Shown: positions 1-6,489, numbered from the stretch's first letter. The stretch is 13,885 nt of DNA from Rhodospirillales bacterium (GCA_026712885.1 JAPOPO010000193.1:1-13885); one strand, 5' to 3'. Translations and numbers: made by a program. Notes: generated by a model not told the origin, from the sequence alone.

Positions 1-110
1 GCCGGGGCCCGCGCCGATCTCGACGGCGATGTCGACCTCCTGCCCCGTCATGTGGCGGGGGGGCGCCGGGCCCCCCCACGCGGGCTCGGGCCCACCCCGC
101 CCTGCTATCC
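1..110. repeat. Inverted fold-back copy of the end of argJ, probably an artefact
   Basis: Positions 1-59 are an exact reverse complement of 493-551, inside the argJ C-terminal coding region. The match continues with substitutions and small indels to about position 110, pairing with about 440-492 and containing long G and C runs (for example the C run at 71-77). Genuine argJ coding sequence on the + strand resumes at about 114. A perfect match that decays toward the hairpin turn at a sequence end is what a chimeric or fold-back read would produce; a real inverted duplication is the alternative. No gene is called here. Confidence 0.8.
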
Positions 111-113
111 CCC

Positions 114-620
114 ACGGGGGGGGCCGGCCACAGGCCGGTCACGCGAGCCAGCGACCCGCGGCTCCAGGGATTCCGCGCCGCGCTGGAGGCGGTGCTGACC
201 GATCTCGCGCAACAGATCGTGCGGGACGGGGAGGGGGCCCAAAAGCTCGTTGCAATCACTGTGCGCGGCGCGGTCTCCGAGGCGGCAGCCCGCAAGCTCG
301 GTCTCGCCATCGCCAACTCGCCGCTGGTCAAGACGGCGATCGCCGGGGAGGACCCCAACTGGGGGCGGATCGTCGCAGTAGTGGGACGGGCCGGTGTGGC
401 GTTCGACCAGGCGCGGCTCTCGATCTGGCTCGGCGGAGAGCGTGCGGCCAAGGACGGCGTGGCCGATCCCGCCTTCGACGAGCCGGCGGCCGCCCGCCAC
501 ATGACGGGGCAGGAGGTCGACATCGCCGTCGAGATCGGCGCGGGCCCCGGCTCGGCGACCGTCTGGACCTGCGACCTGACCCACGGCTACATCGAGATTA
601 ATGCCGACTACCGCACCTGA
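114..620 (+). CDS. argJ: Bifunctional glutamate N-acetyltransferase / amino-acid acetyltransferase ArgJ, C-terminal part
   Basis: Arginine biosynthesis enzyme that moves the acetyl group from N-acetylornithine to glutamate, recycling acetylglutamate. Only the C-terminal domain (about 168 residues) is present. Visible family features are a TRASDPRLQGFRAAL stretch before the second-domain helix, DGEGAQKL, the highly conserved ANSPLVKTAIAGEDPNWGRI segment, and the standard C-terminus ending INADYRT. The ATML self-cleavage site and the N-terminal half lie upstream of the window or were lost to the fold-back. Coding similarity becomes clear at about 114; an in-frame GTG at 192 is unlikely to be the true start because homology runs upstream of it. 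The stop at 618-620 overlaps mutT by 20 bp, implying translational coupling. The protein is cytoplasmic. Identification is firm; only the left boundary is uncertain. Confidence 0.9.
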   Translation, partial: TGGAGHRPVTRASDPRLQGFRAALEAVLTDLAQQIVRDGEGAQKLVAITVRGAVSEAAARKLGLAIANSPLVKTAIAGEDPNWGRIVAVVGRAGVAFDQARLSIWLGGERAAKDGVADPAFDEPAAARHMTGQEVDIAVEIGAGPGSATVWTCDLTHGYIEINADYRT

Positions 621-1026
621 AAGGTCGCGTTCTCTTGTCCTGGTGGCGGCTGTCGCGCTGGTCGATGCGGACGGCCGCGTGCTGCTGGCGCGCCGCCCGC
701 CCGGCAAGGCGATGGCAGGGCTGTGGGAGTTCCCCGGCGGCAAGCTCGCACCCGGCGAGACACCCGAGCGTGCGCTGATTCGCGAGCTGCGCGAGGAGCT
801 CGGGATTGACACCGAGCAAAGCTGCCTCGCACCTCTCGCCTTCGCGTCTCACGGCTACGATGACTTCCACCTGCTCATGCCGCTCTATGTCTGCCGGATC
901 TGGAACGGCTTCGTGACGCCGAAGGAGGGGCAGGAATTGCGCTGGGTGCGGCCAGCGCGGCTCCGCGACTACCCCATGCCGCCGGCCGATGCGCCGCTGA
1001 TCCCCGTGTTGCGCGACCTTCTCTGA
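601..1026 (+). CDS. mutT: MutT-type Nudix hydrolase, 8-oxo-dGTP diphosphatase
   Basis: Cytoplasmic nucleotide-pool sanitising enzyme expected to hydrolyse 8-oxo-dGTP to the monophosphate, preventing A:T to C:G transversions. The 141-residue length is normal for MutT. A perfect Nudix box GX5EX7REUXEEXGU occupies residues 47-69 (G47, E53, R61, E62, E65, E66, G68), with the metal-binding glutamates intact. LLARRPPGKAMAGLWEFPGG before the box is typical of the MutT substrate pocket. The ATG at 601 lies inside the end of argJ (20-bp overlap) with only a weak GAGA upstream, so translation is probably coupled to argJ. The argJ-mutT order is common in Alphaproteobacteria (family knowledge). Exact substrate specificity among Nudix enzymes cannot be proven from the motif alone. 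Confidence 0.9.
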   Translation: MPTTAPERSRSLVLVAAVALVDADGRVLLARRPPGKAMAGLWEFPGGKLAPGETPERALIRELREELGIDTEQSCLAPLAFASHGYDDFHLLMPLYVCRIWNGFVTPKEGQELRWVRPARLRDYPMPPADAPLIPVLRDLL

Positions 1027-1046
1027 TCGCCCCGTCCCGTTCCTCC

Positions 1047-2156
1047 ATGAAGATCGCCGCCATCGTGATAACCCGGCACCGCATCCCGCTCGACCCGCCC
1101 GTGCCGGTCTCGTGGGACAGCAGGCCGCGCGCGAGTTTCACGATCAACCTCGTTCGCGTGCGCACCGACCAGGGGCTCGAGGGCGTGGCCGCGGGCGATT
1201 CCATGGGTGGGTTTGCGGAACACGCCGACCTATTTCTTGGCCGCGACCCGCGCGATATGGAGCGGCACTACGCCGTGCTCGACAATCTCTGCTTCCACTA
1301 CGGGCGCTGGTGGCCGCTCGACCTCGCGCTCTGGGATCTGCGCGGCAAGATCGAGGGCGAGCCGGTGTTCCGCTTGCTGGGCGCCACCGATAACCGCGTG
1401 CGGGCCTACGCCTCCACGGCGCTCCGGCGCGACGAGGCCGCGAGTCGCGACATGGCACTAACGCTCGTCGCCCGGGGCTTCGGGGCCATCAAGCTGCGCT
1501 TCTCCACCAACGACTGGCGCCGGGATCTCTCGCGTGCGGCTGCCGTGCGCGACGCCGTGGGCCCCGGCATCGACCTGATGGTCGATTGCAACCAGGCTTG
1601 GCGCATGTCTTGGGACACCGCGCCGCCGTGGGAGCTCGCGACCGCCCGCGAGGTGGCGCATGCGCTCGCCGCGCTCGACATCTACTGGATGGAGGAGCCG
1701 TTACACCGGGGCGATTACCCCGGCATGGCGGCGTTGCGCGCAGAGACGGGAGTCAGGATCGCCGGTGGCGAAGTGACCCGCGAAGCCCACGAGTTCCACA
1801 CCCTGATCGAGCGCGGCTGCCTCGATGTGCTGCAGCCGGACTGTGTCTTCGTCGGCGGCATCACGGGATGCGCGCGCATCGCGGCGGCGGCGCACGAGGC
1901 CGGCCTGATGTTCACGCCGCACACGTGGGGGAGCGGCCTGGGCCTGCTGGCCAACGCTCAACTGACGGTCGGCGTCGGTGGCGCGCCCTACCTGGAATTC
2001 CCCTTCGATCCGCCGGATTGGGTGCCGGCGCGCCGCGACTTCGGCCTGAAGGAGACGATCGAGGTGGACGACGAAGGCTGGCTGACTCTGCCCGATCGAC
2101 CGGGGCTCGGCGCCGACCTCGACGAGGACGTGCTGCGTGAGACGCGGGTCGGTTAG
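1047..2156 (+). CDS. Mandelate racemase/muconate lactonizing enzyme family protein (enolase superfamily)
   Basis: A 369-residue enolase-superfamily enzyme, the usual length, expected to abstract a proton alpha to a carboxylate in a Mg-dependent racemisation or dehydration. An N-terminal capping domain (about 1-115) is followed by the TIM barrel. Metal ligands are visible as D180 (MVDCNQAW), E216 (WMEEPL) and E242 (AGGEVTRE). D265 (LQPDCVFVGG) and H292 (FTPHTWGSG) form the His-Asp dyad of the mandelate racemase subgroup. On the opposite face the usual KxK reads K149-L-R151, a KxR variant. It starts with ATG 20 bp after mutT and has no clear Shine-Dalgarno, so it may be co-transcribed with mutT. 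A sugar-acid dehydratase or racemase is likely; the substrate cannot be read from sequence. Confidence 0.85.
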   Translation: MKIAAIVITRHRIPLDPPVPVSWDSRPRASFTINLVRVRTDQGLEGVAAGDSMGGFAEHADLFLGRDPRDMERHYAVLDNLCFHYGRWWPLDLALWDLRGKIEGEPVFRLLGATDNRVRAYASTALRRDEAASRDMALTLVARGFGAIKLRFSTNDWRRDLSRAAAVRDAVGPGIDLMVDCNQAWRMSWDTAPPWELATAREVAHALAALDIYWMEEPLHRGDYPGMAALRAETGVRIAGGEVTREAHEFHTLIERGCLDVLQPDCVFVGGITGCARIAAAAHEAGLMFTPHTWGSGLGLLANAQLTVGVGGAPYLEFPFDPPDWVPARRDFGLKETIEVDDEGWLTLPDRPGLGADLDEDVLRETRVG

Positions 2157-2452
2157 GCCGGGTGCCAAGAAATCGGATACCTCCCCACTCTCCGGATTAT
2201 GGTCCGGTGCACGGTGCGCGCGGGCCGCGACAGTACGGCGCCAAGACGTGCGAGGGCGCGCATGTCGTGGCAGGCGGAAGCAGGGAAGGCGGACCCTCCC
2301 TCCGCGCGGCGCTGCTGCCGGTTGTGCTCGCCGTTGCTGCGTGCGCTGCGGATGGCAGGCGGCGGCCATCTCGCGGCGTCCCGGCGTATCCCGCTTCCTG
2401 CCCGTCGGGATGACATCAGCGCCCGCGCCCGCCATGATCCGCCTCCCTGTCC
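2157..2452. other. Intergenic stretch with no recognisable gene
   Basis: These 296 bp between the enolase-superfamily gene and the amidase are GC-rich. A short perfect hairpin CCGGA-TTATGG-TCCGG lies just after the upstream stop (about 2194-2209) and could help end transcription. ORFs crossing the region show no recognisable domain or convincing start signal, and one giant ORF on the - strand is only a mirror of the amidase. No promoter with two convincing boxes was found by eye. Confidence 0.5.
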
Positions 2453-3877
2453 ATGACCGCCGAGGAACCGACGGTGACCGATGATCTCTGCTTCACGCCC
2501 GCCACCGAGCTCAGCCCGCTGATCCGGCGCAAGGAGCTCTCGCCGGTCGAGCTGATCGATGCCGTGCTGGCCCGCATCGAAGCCTGCGAGCCCCGCATCA
2601 ACGCCTTCGCCACGCTCACCGCCGAGCGGGCGCGGGAGGCCGCGAAACGCGCCGAGGCCGCGCTGATGACGGGCGATGTCGAGGGCGCGCTCTTTGGCCT
2701 GCCCGTCACCATCAAGGACCTGACCGAGACCGCCGGTATCCCCACCGAGCGCGGCTCTCACTCGCTGAAGGACCACGTACCGACAGTGGACGCGCCGGTG
2801 ATCCCCCGGCTGGAAGACGCCGGCGCCATCATCCTCGGCAAGACCACCACCTCGGAGTTCGGCTGGTCCGGCGTCAGCAACAGCCCGCTCACCGGCATCA
2901 CCTCGAACCCCTGGAAGGAGGGTTACAGCACGGGCGCCTCGTCGGCCGGTGCGGGAGCCGCCGCCGCGGCGGGCTACGGGCCGCTGCACCAGGGCTCGGA
3001 CGGCGCCGGCTCGATCCGCATGCCCGCGCACTTCAGCGGCATCTTCGGCCTCAAGCCCACTTACGGGCGGGTGCCCAACTGGCCGGTGCCGAACAACGAT
3101 CAGGTCTCTCACGTCGGACCGATGACCCGCACCGTGGGCGACTCCGCGCTGATGCTCCAGGCGATGGCCGGGCCGCACCCGTGGGACCACACCAGCCTGG
3201 AGGCCCCGCCCGCCGACTACCCGGCGAGGCTCGACGACGGGATCGCGGGCCTCAGAGTCGCCTTCAGTCCGGACCTCGGGCACGCCCGGGTCGATCCGGA
3301 CGTCGCGGCGCTGGTGCAAAGCGCTGCCGAGGCGTTCGAATCGCTGGGCTGCACGGTGGAGAGCCCGGCGCTGCCTTTCGGCCCGGAGGGGCCGGAGATC
3401 ATCCGCATGCTGTGGCCCATCCACCTCCACGCCTACCGCCCCCTGCTTGCAGAGTTCGAGGAGCAGATGGACCCCGGCCTCGTGGCCTGTATCCGAGCGG
3501 CGGACGGAGTCACGGGCGCGACCTATCTGGAGGCGCGGGCGCGCAAGCTGGCTTACGTCGAAGCGGTACACCGCTTCTTCGAGGAGTGGGATCTGCTGCT
3601 CACACCGGCCGTGTCCGTGGCGGCGTTCCCGGCCGATCGGCTGCAGCCCGAGCACTGGCCGTCCCATCCGTGGGACTGGATCATGTGGGCCGAGTTCTCC
3701 TATCCCTTCAACTTCAGCCAGAACCCCGCGGCGTCGGTGCCTTGCGGCTTCACCGAGGCAGGGCTCCCCGTCGGGCTGCAGATCGTGGGCAGGCGCTTTG
3801 CCGATCTGACCGTTTTGCAGGCAGCGCGGGCCTTCGAGCAAGCCCGGCCTTGGGCGGACAAGCGACCTGCTCTGTGA
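2453..3877 (+). CDS. Amidase, amidase-signature (GatA-like) family
   Basis: A 474-residue amidase-signature hydrolase that cleaves a carboxamide using a Ser-cisSer-Lys triad. K88 (PVTIKDLTETAG), cis-S163 (STGASSAGAG) and nucleophile S187 (SDGAGSIRMPA) are all present, and the spacings of 75 and 24 residues are those of GatA-type enzymes. The glycine-rich signature GGSSGGS is altered to TGASSAGAG. It is probably not the tRNA amidotransferase subunit because no gatB or gatC is adjacent; a stand-alone catabolic amidase is more likely. ATG 2453 is preferred, but an in-frame GTG at 2474 (VTDDLCFTPATEL) matches the usual family N-terminus and is a realistic alternative. The protein has no signal peptide and is cytoplasmic. 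The substrate is unknown. Confidence 0.88.
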   Translation: MTAEEPTVTDDLCFTPATELSPLIRRKELSPVELIDAVLARIEACEPRINAFATLTAERAREAAKRAEAALMTGDVEGALFGLPVTIKDLTETAGIPTERGSHSLKDHVPTVDAPVIPRLEDAGAIILGKTTTSEFGWSGVSNSPLTGITSNPWKEGYSTGASSAGAGAAAAAGYGPLHQGSDGAGSIRMPAHFSGIFGLKPTYGRVPNWPVPNNDQVSHVGPMTRTVGDSALMLQAMAGPHPWDHTSLEAPPADYPARLDDGIAGLRVAFSPDLGHARVDPDVAALVQSAAEAFESLGCTVESPALPFGPEGPEIIRMLWPIHLHAYRPLLAEFEEQMDPGLVACIRAADGVTGATYLEARARKLAYVEAVHRFFEEWDLLLTPAVSVAAFPADRLQPEHWPSHPWDWIMWAEFSYPFNFSQNPAASVPCGFTEAGLPVGLQIVGRRFADLTVLQAARAFEQARPWADKRPAL

Positions 3878-3924
3878 CCGGCGGTGCGCCTTGAGACTGG
3901 CGTTCGAGCCGACCACCGCATCGC

Positions 3925-3954
3925 TTGCCGGCTCCCGGCCCCTGAGGCTATAAG
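3925..3954 (+). promoter_or_regulatory. Sigma-70-type promoter of the tRNA-Pro gene
   Basis: A TTGCCG -35 box (3925-3930), an 18-bp spacer and a TATAAG -10 box (3949-3954) precede the tRNA. Transcription would start near 3961, about 40 bp before the tRNA 5' end. The bases between the -10 box and the predicted start are GC-rich (gagcgc), as in stable-RNA promoters under stringent control. A strong GGGGCGGG/CCCGCCCC hairpin lies between start and tRNA (about 3966-3989) and may be part of the precursor leader. Confidence 0.6.
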
Positions 3955-4002
3955 GAGCGCGCGCAGGGGCGGGGGATTGACCCGCCCCCGCGCACCCTCG
4001 GT

Positions 4003-4079
4003 CGGAGTGTAGCTCAGCCTGGCAGAGCACCGTCTTCGGGAGGCGGGGGTCGGTGGTTCAAATCCACTCACTCCGACCA
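4003..4079 (+). tRNA. tRNA-Pro (anticodon CGG)
   Basis: A complete 77-nt cloverleaf is visible. The acceptor stem CGGAGTG (4003-4009) pairs perfectly with CACTCCG (4069-4075), followed by discriminator A and an encoded CCA (4077-4079). The D-arm GCTC/GAGC is present. The anticodon stem CCGTC/GGCGG encloses loop TTCGGGA with anticodon CGG at 4037-4039, reading CCG codons. The T-arm GGTGG/CCACT holds the TTCAAAT loop. Mobile-element debris begins directly after its 3' end. Confidence 0.97.
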
Positions 4080-4085
4080 TTACTT

Positions 4086-4298
4086 TCATGCACCTACCCG
4101 AGACCCCGGGTGCTTCAGCAGGGCGTGGACCTCGGGCCCGGACGGCGTCTTGCCCGGGCGCAGCAGGACGAGGCCCCCGTCCGACGAGATCAGACCGCCG
4201 TCGACGGCGGCGCTCACCTTCTTGCGTTGGACGCCTGGCAGGTCGAAGGGGAGAAGGCTATCGTCGGTCTTGGCGGGCGTGACGATCTTGTGGTTCAG
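4086..4298 (-). pseudogene. IS1380-family transposase, N-terminal remnant
   Basis: On the - strand this reads about 45 residues typical of an IS1380 transposase N-terminus: LLPFDLPGVQRKKVSA, then AVDGGLISSDGGLVLLR. The recognisable match stops near 4158. The next 23 codons (PGKTPSGPEV and onward) are not recognised and end at a stop at 4086, seven bases from the tRNA-Pro. There is no ATG; the reading frame would begin near a CTG at 4296-4298. The remaining 350 or so residues, including the catalytic DDE positions, are absent, so the gene is dead. The neighbouring IS1595-type transposon starts at 4328, just upstream of this fragment. That suggests later insertion and deletion removed the IS1380 promoter and end. 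Family assignment rests on my recognition of the motif. Confidence 0.7.
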
Positions 4299-4327
4299 AG
4301 AGGAAGACGCCTCGACAACGAATTCCT

Positions 4328-4359
4328 GGGGATTATATACAATCCTACCCAAGCGGCCG
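4328..4359 (+). repeat. Left terminal inverted repeat of the IS1595-type transposon
   Basis: It begins GGGGATTATATACAATCC and ends at 4359, with a perfect 32-bp inverted match at 7101-7132. The outer part GGATT-ATATAC-AATCC is itself an imperfect palindrome. Read outward (- strand), the repeat contains a perfect TATAAT. Confidence 0.9.
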
Positions 4360-4393
4360 GATGTCGGGCGGCAGGGCCTGAGCGTTATACCGA

Positions 4394-4528
4394 TCAGCAG
4401 TCGTAATCGGGATGTGCCTCGCGGAGTTGCTCGCGAAAGTCCTTCTGCGATTCCGGCCGAAACATGGTGCGGGCAATTTCGTTGATGACCTTCTCTAAAT
4501 TGGTCTGCGTATGCTCTTGAGCGGCCAT
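4394..4528 (-). CDS. Small passenger protein, 44 aa, unknown function
   Basis: A 44-residue charged protein starting MAAQEHTQTNLEKVINEI and ending HPDYDC. The start at 4526-4528 is chosen because a textbook AAGGAGG Shine-Dalgarno lies 5 bases upstream; longer in-frame starts lack one. The N-terminus looks amphipathic and helical. Its HTQ-x5-I-x-EI pattern recurs at the same place in the 46-aa ORF at 6490-6630 of the same transposon, suggesting paralogues. There is no signal peptide or membrane segment. It lies between the left terminal repeat and the divergent transposase. Its leader contains a 7-bp hairpin (4537-4554) whose 3' arm runs into the ribosome-binding site, and a 14-bp inverted repeat further up. 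A role in regulating transposition is possible but is only inference. Confidence 0.6.
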   Translation of the reverse strand: MAAQEHTQTNLEKVINEIARTMFRPESQKDFREQLREAHPDYDC

Positions 4529-4556
4529 AGGGGCCTCCTTCGCTGGCGCGAAGGGC

Positions 4557-4620
4557 TTGCCAGACCGCACACAATGACCTAGTAGAGACGGGCCTTCAGG
4601 TATCGCGTGCGGTCTGGCAA
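4557..4620. repeat. 14-bp perfect inverted repeat in the sORF/transposase intergenic region
   Basis: TTGCCAGACCGCAC at 4557-4570 is repeated in perfect inverted orientation as GTGCGGTCTGGCAA at 4607-4620, with a 36-bp loop. It lies in the leader of the leftward 44-aa ORF and upstream of the rightward transposase. It could be a stem-loop in the leftward transcript or a dyad for a DNA-binding protein. Confidence 0.75.
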
Positions 4621-4636
4621 ACACCATCACGCGATT

Positions 4637-4670
4637 GAACGCCGCCCCTCGACCGGGCGGCGTTCGCTTT
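4637..4670 (+). terminator. Rho-independent-type terminator upstream of the transposase
   Basis: GAACGCCGCCC (4637-4647) pairs perfectly with GGGCGGCGTTC (4655-4665), giving an 11-bp stem and 7-nt loop followed by GCTTTCT on the + strand. It sits just upstream of the transposase promoter, where it would block outside transcription from entering the transposase gene. The U-run is short, so strength is uncertain. Confidence 0.5.
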
Positions 4671-4704
4671 CTAGGCGATTCGATCCGTCACAACAAGATC
4701 ATGG

Positions 4705-4733
4705 TTGACCGCTGCCGGCGCGTTGGGTAGAAT
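4705..4733 (+). promoter_or_regulatory. Sigma-70 promoter of the transposase
   Basis: TTGACC (4705-4710), a 17-bp spacer and TAGAAT (4728-4733) are near consensus in sequence and ideal in spacing. The predicted start is near 4740, giving a leader of about 18 nt before the transposase ATG at 4758. Confidence 0.7.
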
Positions 4734-4752
4734 ACTCCCATAAATAGGGAGT
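4734..4752 (+). promoter_or_regulatory. Hairpin hiding the transposase ribosome-binding site
   Basis: ACTCCC (4734-4739) pairs perfectly with GGGAGT (4747-4752) across loop ATAAATA. The 3' arm is the Shine-Dalgarno for the ATG at 4758. Transcripts starting at the predicted +1 (about 4740) lack the 5' arm and can be translated, whereas read-through transcripts from outside would contain both arms and be masked. Confidence 0.55.
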
Positions 4753-4757
4753 TCGAC

Positions 4758-5697
4758 ATGGCCCGCAAGGCGCCCGGCAAGAGCCATCGCAAGGGCATCA
4801 CCCTCATACAGCTCACCCGCATGTTTCCCGACAATGAGACGGCCGAGCACTGGTTCATCGCGCAGCGCTGGCCCGATGGCGTGCATTGCCCTGCCTGCGG
4901 TTCCGTGAACGTGCATGAGCGTCCGACGCGCAAGCCTCTGCCCTATCGCTGCCGCGACTGCCGCAAGGACTTCTCGACCAAAACAGGCACGCTCATGCAG
5001 GGGTCGAACCTCGGGTTTCAGACCTGGGCGATGGCGATCTATCTGTTCAGCACCAATCTCAAGGGCGTGTCGAGCATGAAGTTGCACCGCGACTTGGGCG
5101 TCACGCAGAAGACCGCATGGCACCTGGCGCACCGCATTCGGGAGACATGGCAGGACAACGCTGGCACGCCGTTCTCGGGCCCGGTTGAGGCGGACGAGAC
5201 CTATATGGGCGGCAAGATGAAGAACATGCACGCCGACAAGCGCCGCGAGGCTCGTCAGAAGCCGGACCTAGGCAAGACCATCGTTGCAGGCGCCCGTGAT
5301 CGCGCCACAGGCGCCGTGCGCGGCGAAACCGTCGAGGGCGCGGACAAGGAAGAGCCTGCACGTGTTCATCGGCGCTCACGCCGCTCCAGGGGCCGTTATT
5401 TACACGGACGAGGCGAGAGTCTACCAGTCACTCCCGAACCATGAGACCATCAACCACGGGCGTGGAGAGTACGTGCGGGATGGCGTCTCAACCAATGGGA
5501 TCGAGAGCTTCTGGAGCATGCTCAAGAGGGGCTACCACGGCACCTACCACCACATGAGCGCGAAGCACCTGGACCGCTACGTCACTGAATTCGCCGGTCG
5601 GCACAACGTCCGCGAGGCCGATACCGTCGATCAGATGGCGCACATGGCTCAGGGCATGGTGGGGAAGCGGCTGCGGTATCGAGACCTGATCGCGTAG
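4758..5697 (+). pseudogene. IS1595-family (ISXO2-like) transposase, single frameshift
   Basis: DDE-type transposase of the ISXO2/IS1595 family, which cuts and joins the ends of its element. It would be about 312 residues after correction, normal for the family. An N-terminal zinc ribbon is present (C44-PA-C47 and C65-RD-C68), then a helix-turn-helix-like SSMKLHRDLGVTQKTAWHLA at 105-124. Catalytic candidates are D146 (VEADETYMGG), D217 (VIYTDEARVY) and the NGIESFWSMLKRG block (N246, E249), with a typical tail. The first frame runs to 5444 but loses family similarity at about 5348; the rest continues in the +1 frame to the stop at 5697. Removing one G from AAGGAAG (5346-5352) restores a smooth DKKSLHVFIG sequence. 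The cause may be a real inactivating insertion or a sequencing error. The ATG has a GGGAG site within a masking hairpin. Confidence 0.88.
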
Positions 5698-5706
5698 AAC
5701 GCAAAA

Positions 5707-5730
5707 GAGCCGGGATGGGGGTCCCGGCTC
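5707..5730 (+). terminator. Hairpin terminator after the transposase
   Basis: GAGCCGGGA (5707-5715) pairs perfectly with TCCCGGCTC (5722-5730), 10 bp after the transposase stop. No T-run follows on the + strand. An AAAA run precedes it, giving TTTTGC on the - strand, so it may work better for the converging leftward operon. Confidence 0.5.
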
Positions 5731-5751
5731 GCTACATCGTGAAGGCGCCAG

Positions 5752-5780
5752 CCCTCTCGACTTCTATAGCCGAGAGGGGC
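5752..5780. terminator. Second hairpin between the convergent transposase and cargo operon
   Basis: CCCTCTCG (5752-5759) pairs with CGAGAGGG (5773-5780) around a 13-nt loop. It lies 10 bp beyond the stop of the leftward 97-aa ORF and may end leftward transcription. No strong U-run is visible. Confidence 0.4.
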
Positions 5781-5789
5781 TTGCTATGT

Positions 5790-6083
5790 CTAGTCGCTGT
5801 CCGGAGTGTGGCGCAGGTACTCCTTCACAGCCTTCCGAAGAGAGCGAGAAAGTTGTGCGGCTGCCGCTGGCGTCAAAGCCACGTAAAAATCCCGCGGCAC
5901 GCTCCTCATGTCAGGCGGGCGCTCAACTTCTAGCCTCAGCCAAACCACTGCCGACGTATGGCCCTGGCCGCGTCCAACCTGTAGATGTGTCGGACGAAGC
6001 ACTCGCTGATCTAGGCGCTCAGATAGCGCGGCAATTCCCTCATGGCTGACAGCCTCTACTTTTGTCGGGGGTTGGTCGGTCAT
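5790..6083 (-). CDS. Passenger protein, 97 aa, unknown function
   Basis: A 97-residue soluble protein starting MTDQPPTKVEAVSHEGIAAL. The start at 6081-6083 is favoured over an upstream ATG because a GGGAG site lies 7 bases before it. The middle (SAVVWLRLEVERPPD, then VPRDFYVALTP) has alternating hydrophobic residues suggesting beta strands. The C-terminus (AAAAQLSRSLRKAVKEYLRH) should form a basic amphipathic helix. I recognise no family and see no catalytic motif, signal peptide or membrane segment. It is the last gene of the leftward cargo operon, starting 26 bp after the two-TM protein. A DNA- or RNA-binding role would fit the basic helix but is only a guess. Confidence 0.65.
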   Translation of the reverse strand: MTDQPPTKVEAVSHEGIAALSERLDQRVLRPTHLQVGRGQGHTSAVVWLRLEVERPPDMRSVPRDFYVALTPAAAAQLSRSLRKAVKEYLRHTPDSD

Positions 6084-6109
6084 GGTGTGTCTCCCTTGTT
6101 GCCGAACGC

Positions 6110-6478
6110 CTATTGCATCTGCCATCGCCTCAGCGCATCGTCTCTCTGATAACAAGCAATTATCTCTGCCTTTTCAGCAGAATGCGCGAAATGCCCTGTG
6201 ATGATTTTTGCAGCTAGACATGAAAACGCCACTGGGATTGTCCAAAAGAAATCACTGTCCCCGAAAATCAGCGACTTACCAGGAACCGGACTTTCAAAAG
6301 CGTATGCGTCTATGTAGAAAGTGAGCAGAAGAAGTGATGTGGGGAGCACAGCGAGCACCAAGACGGAGACATTCATGCGCTCCCATAGATGGCGTTTTCG
6401 AGTGGCAGCCTCTACATCCGCAAGTGCTTTTTCCAGCGCGTGCTTGCTGGCTTCCAGATCCCATTGGGATGCCTCCAT
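6110..6478 (-). CDS. Passenger protein with two membrane segments, 122 aa
   Basis: This is a small inner-membrane protein of unknown function. An N-terminal charged helix (residues about 5-33) may form a coiled coil. Two hydrophobic segments follow at about 37-55 (VSVLVLAVLPTSLLLLTFY) and 77-96 (FFWTIPVAFSCLAAKIITG), joined by a short acidic loop. The C-terminal helix (HSAEKAEIIACYQRDDALRRW) is charged, so both ends should face the same side. The ATG at 6478 starts 12 bp after the preceding 46-aa ORF; an in-frame TTG at 6508 would add ten residues, and neither has a strong ribosome site, suggesting coupling. The helix-2TM-helix layout loosely recalls small two-TM effectors such as SLATT proteins, but I cannot confirm this. 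Its lower GC relative to the chromosomal genes supports foreign origin. Confidence 0.7.
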   Translation of the reverse strand: MEASQWDLEASKHALEKALADVEAATRKRHLWERMNVSVLVLAVLPTSLLLLTFYIDAYAFESPVPGKSLIFGDSDFFWTIPVAFSCLAAKIITGHFAHSAEKAEIIACYQRDDALRRWQMQ

Positions 6479-6489
6479 TGGGTAGTATC

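Noticed and set aside
2453..3877. Calling the amidase GatA of the tRNA amidotransferase
   Set aside because: The triad spacing agrees, but gatB and gatC are absent nearby and the serine-glycine signature is altered, so a stand-alone amidase is safer.
2153..4030. A 625-codon ORF on the - strand
   Set aside because: It is the antisense frame of the amidase, rich in Arg, Gly and Pro with no domain. Long mirror ORFs are normal in GC-rich genes.
4055..4079. tRNA-Pro as an integrase attachment site
   Set aside because: I found no second copy of the tRNA 3' end in the window and no integrase gene. Proximity to IS debris alone is not enough.
5343..5356. Programmed frameshifting in the transposase
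   Set aside because: The needed shift is +1, and no typical slippery run or stop-codon stall site is present. A single-base insertion explains it more simply.
6110..6478. Naming the two-TM protein a SLATT-type effector
   Set aside because: Only the helix-2TM-helix layout agrees; no diagnostic residues or partner sensor/nucleotidyltransferase genes are visible.
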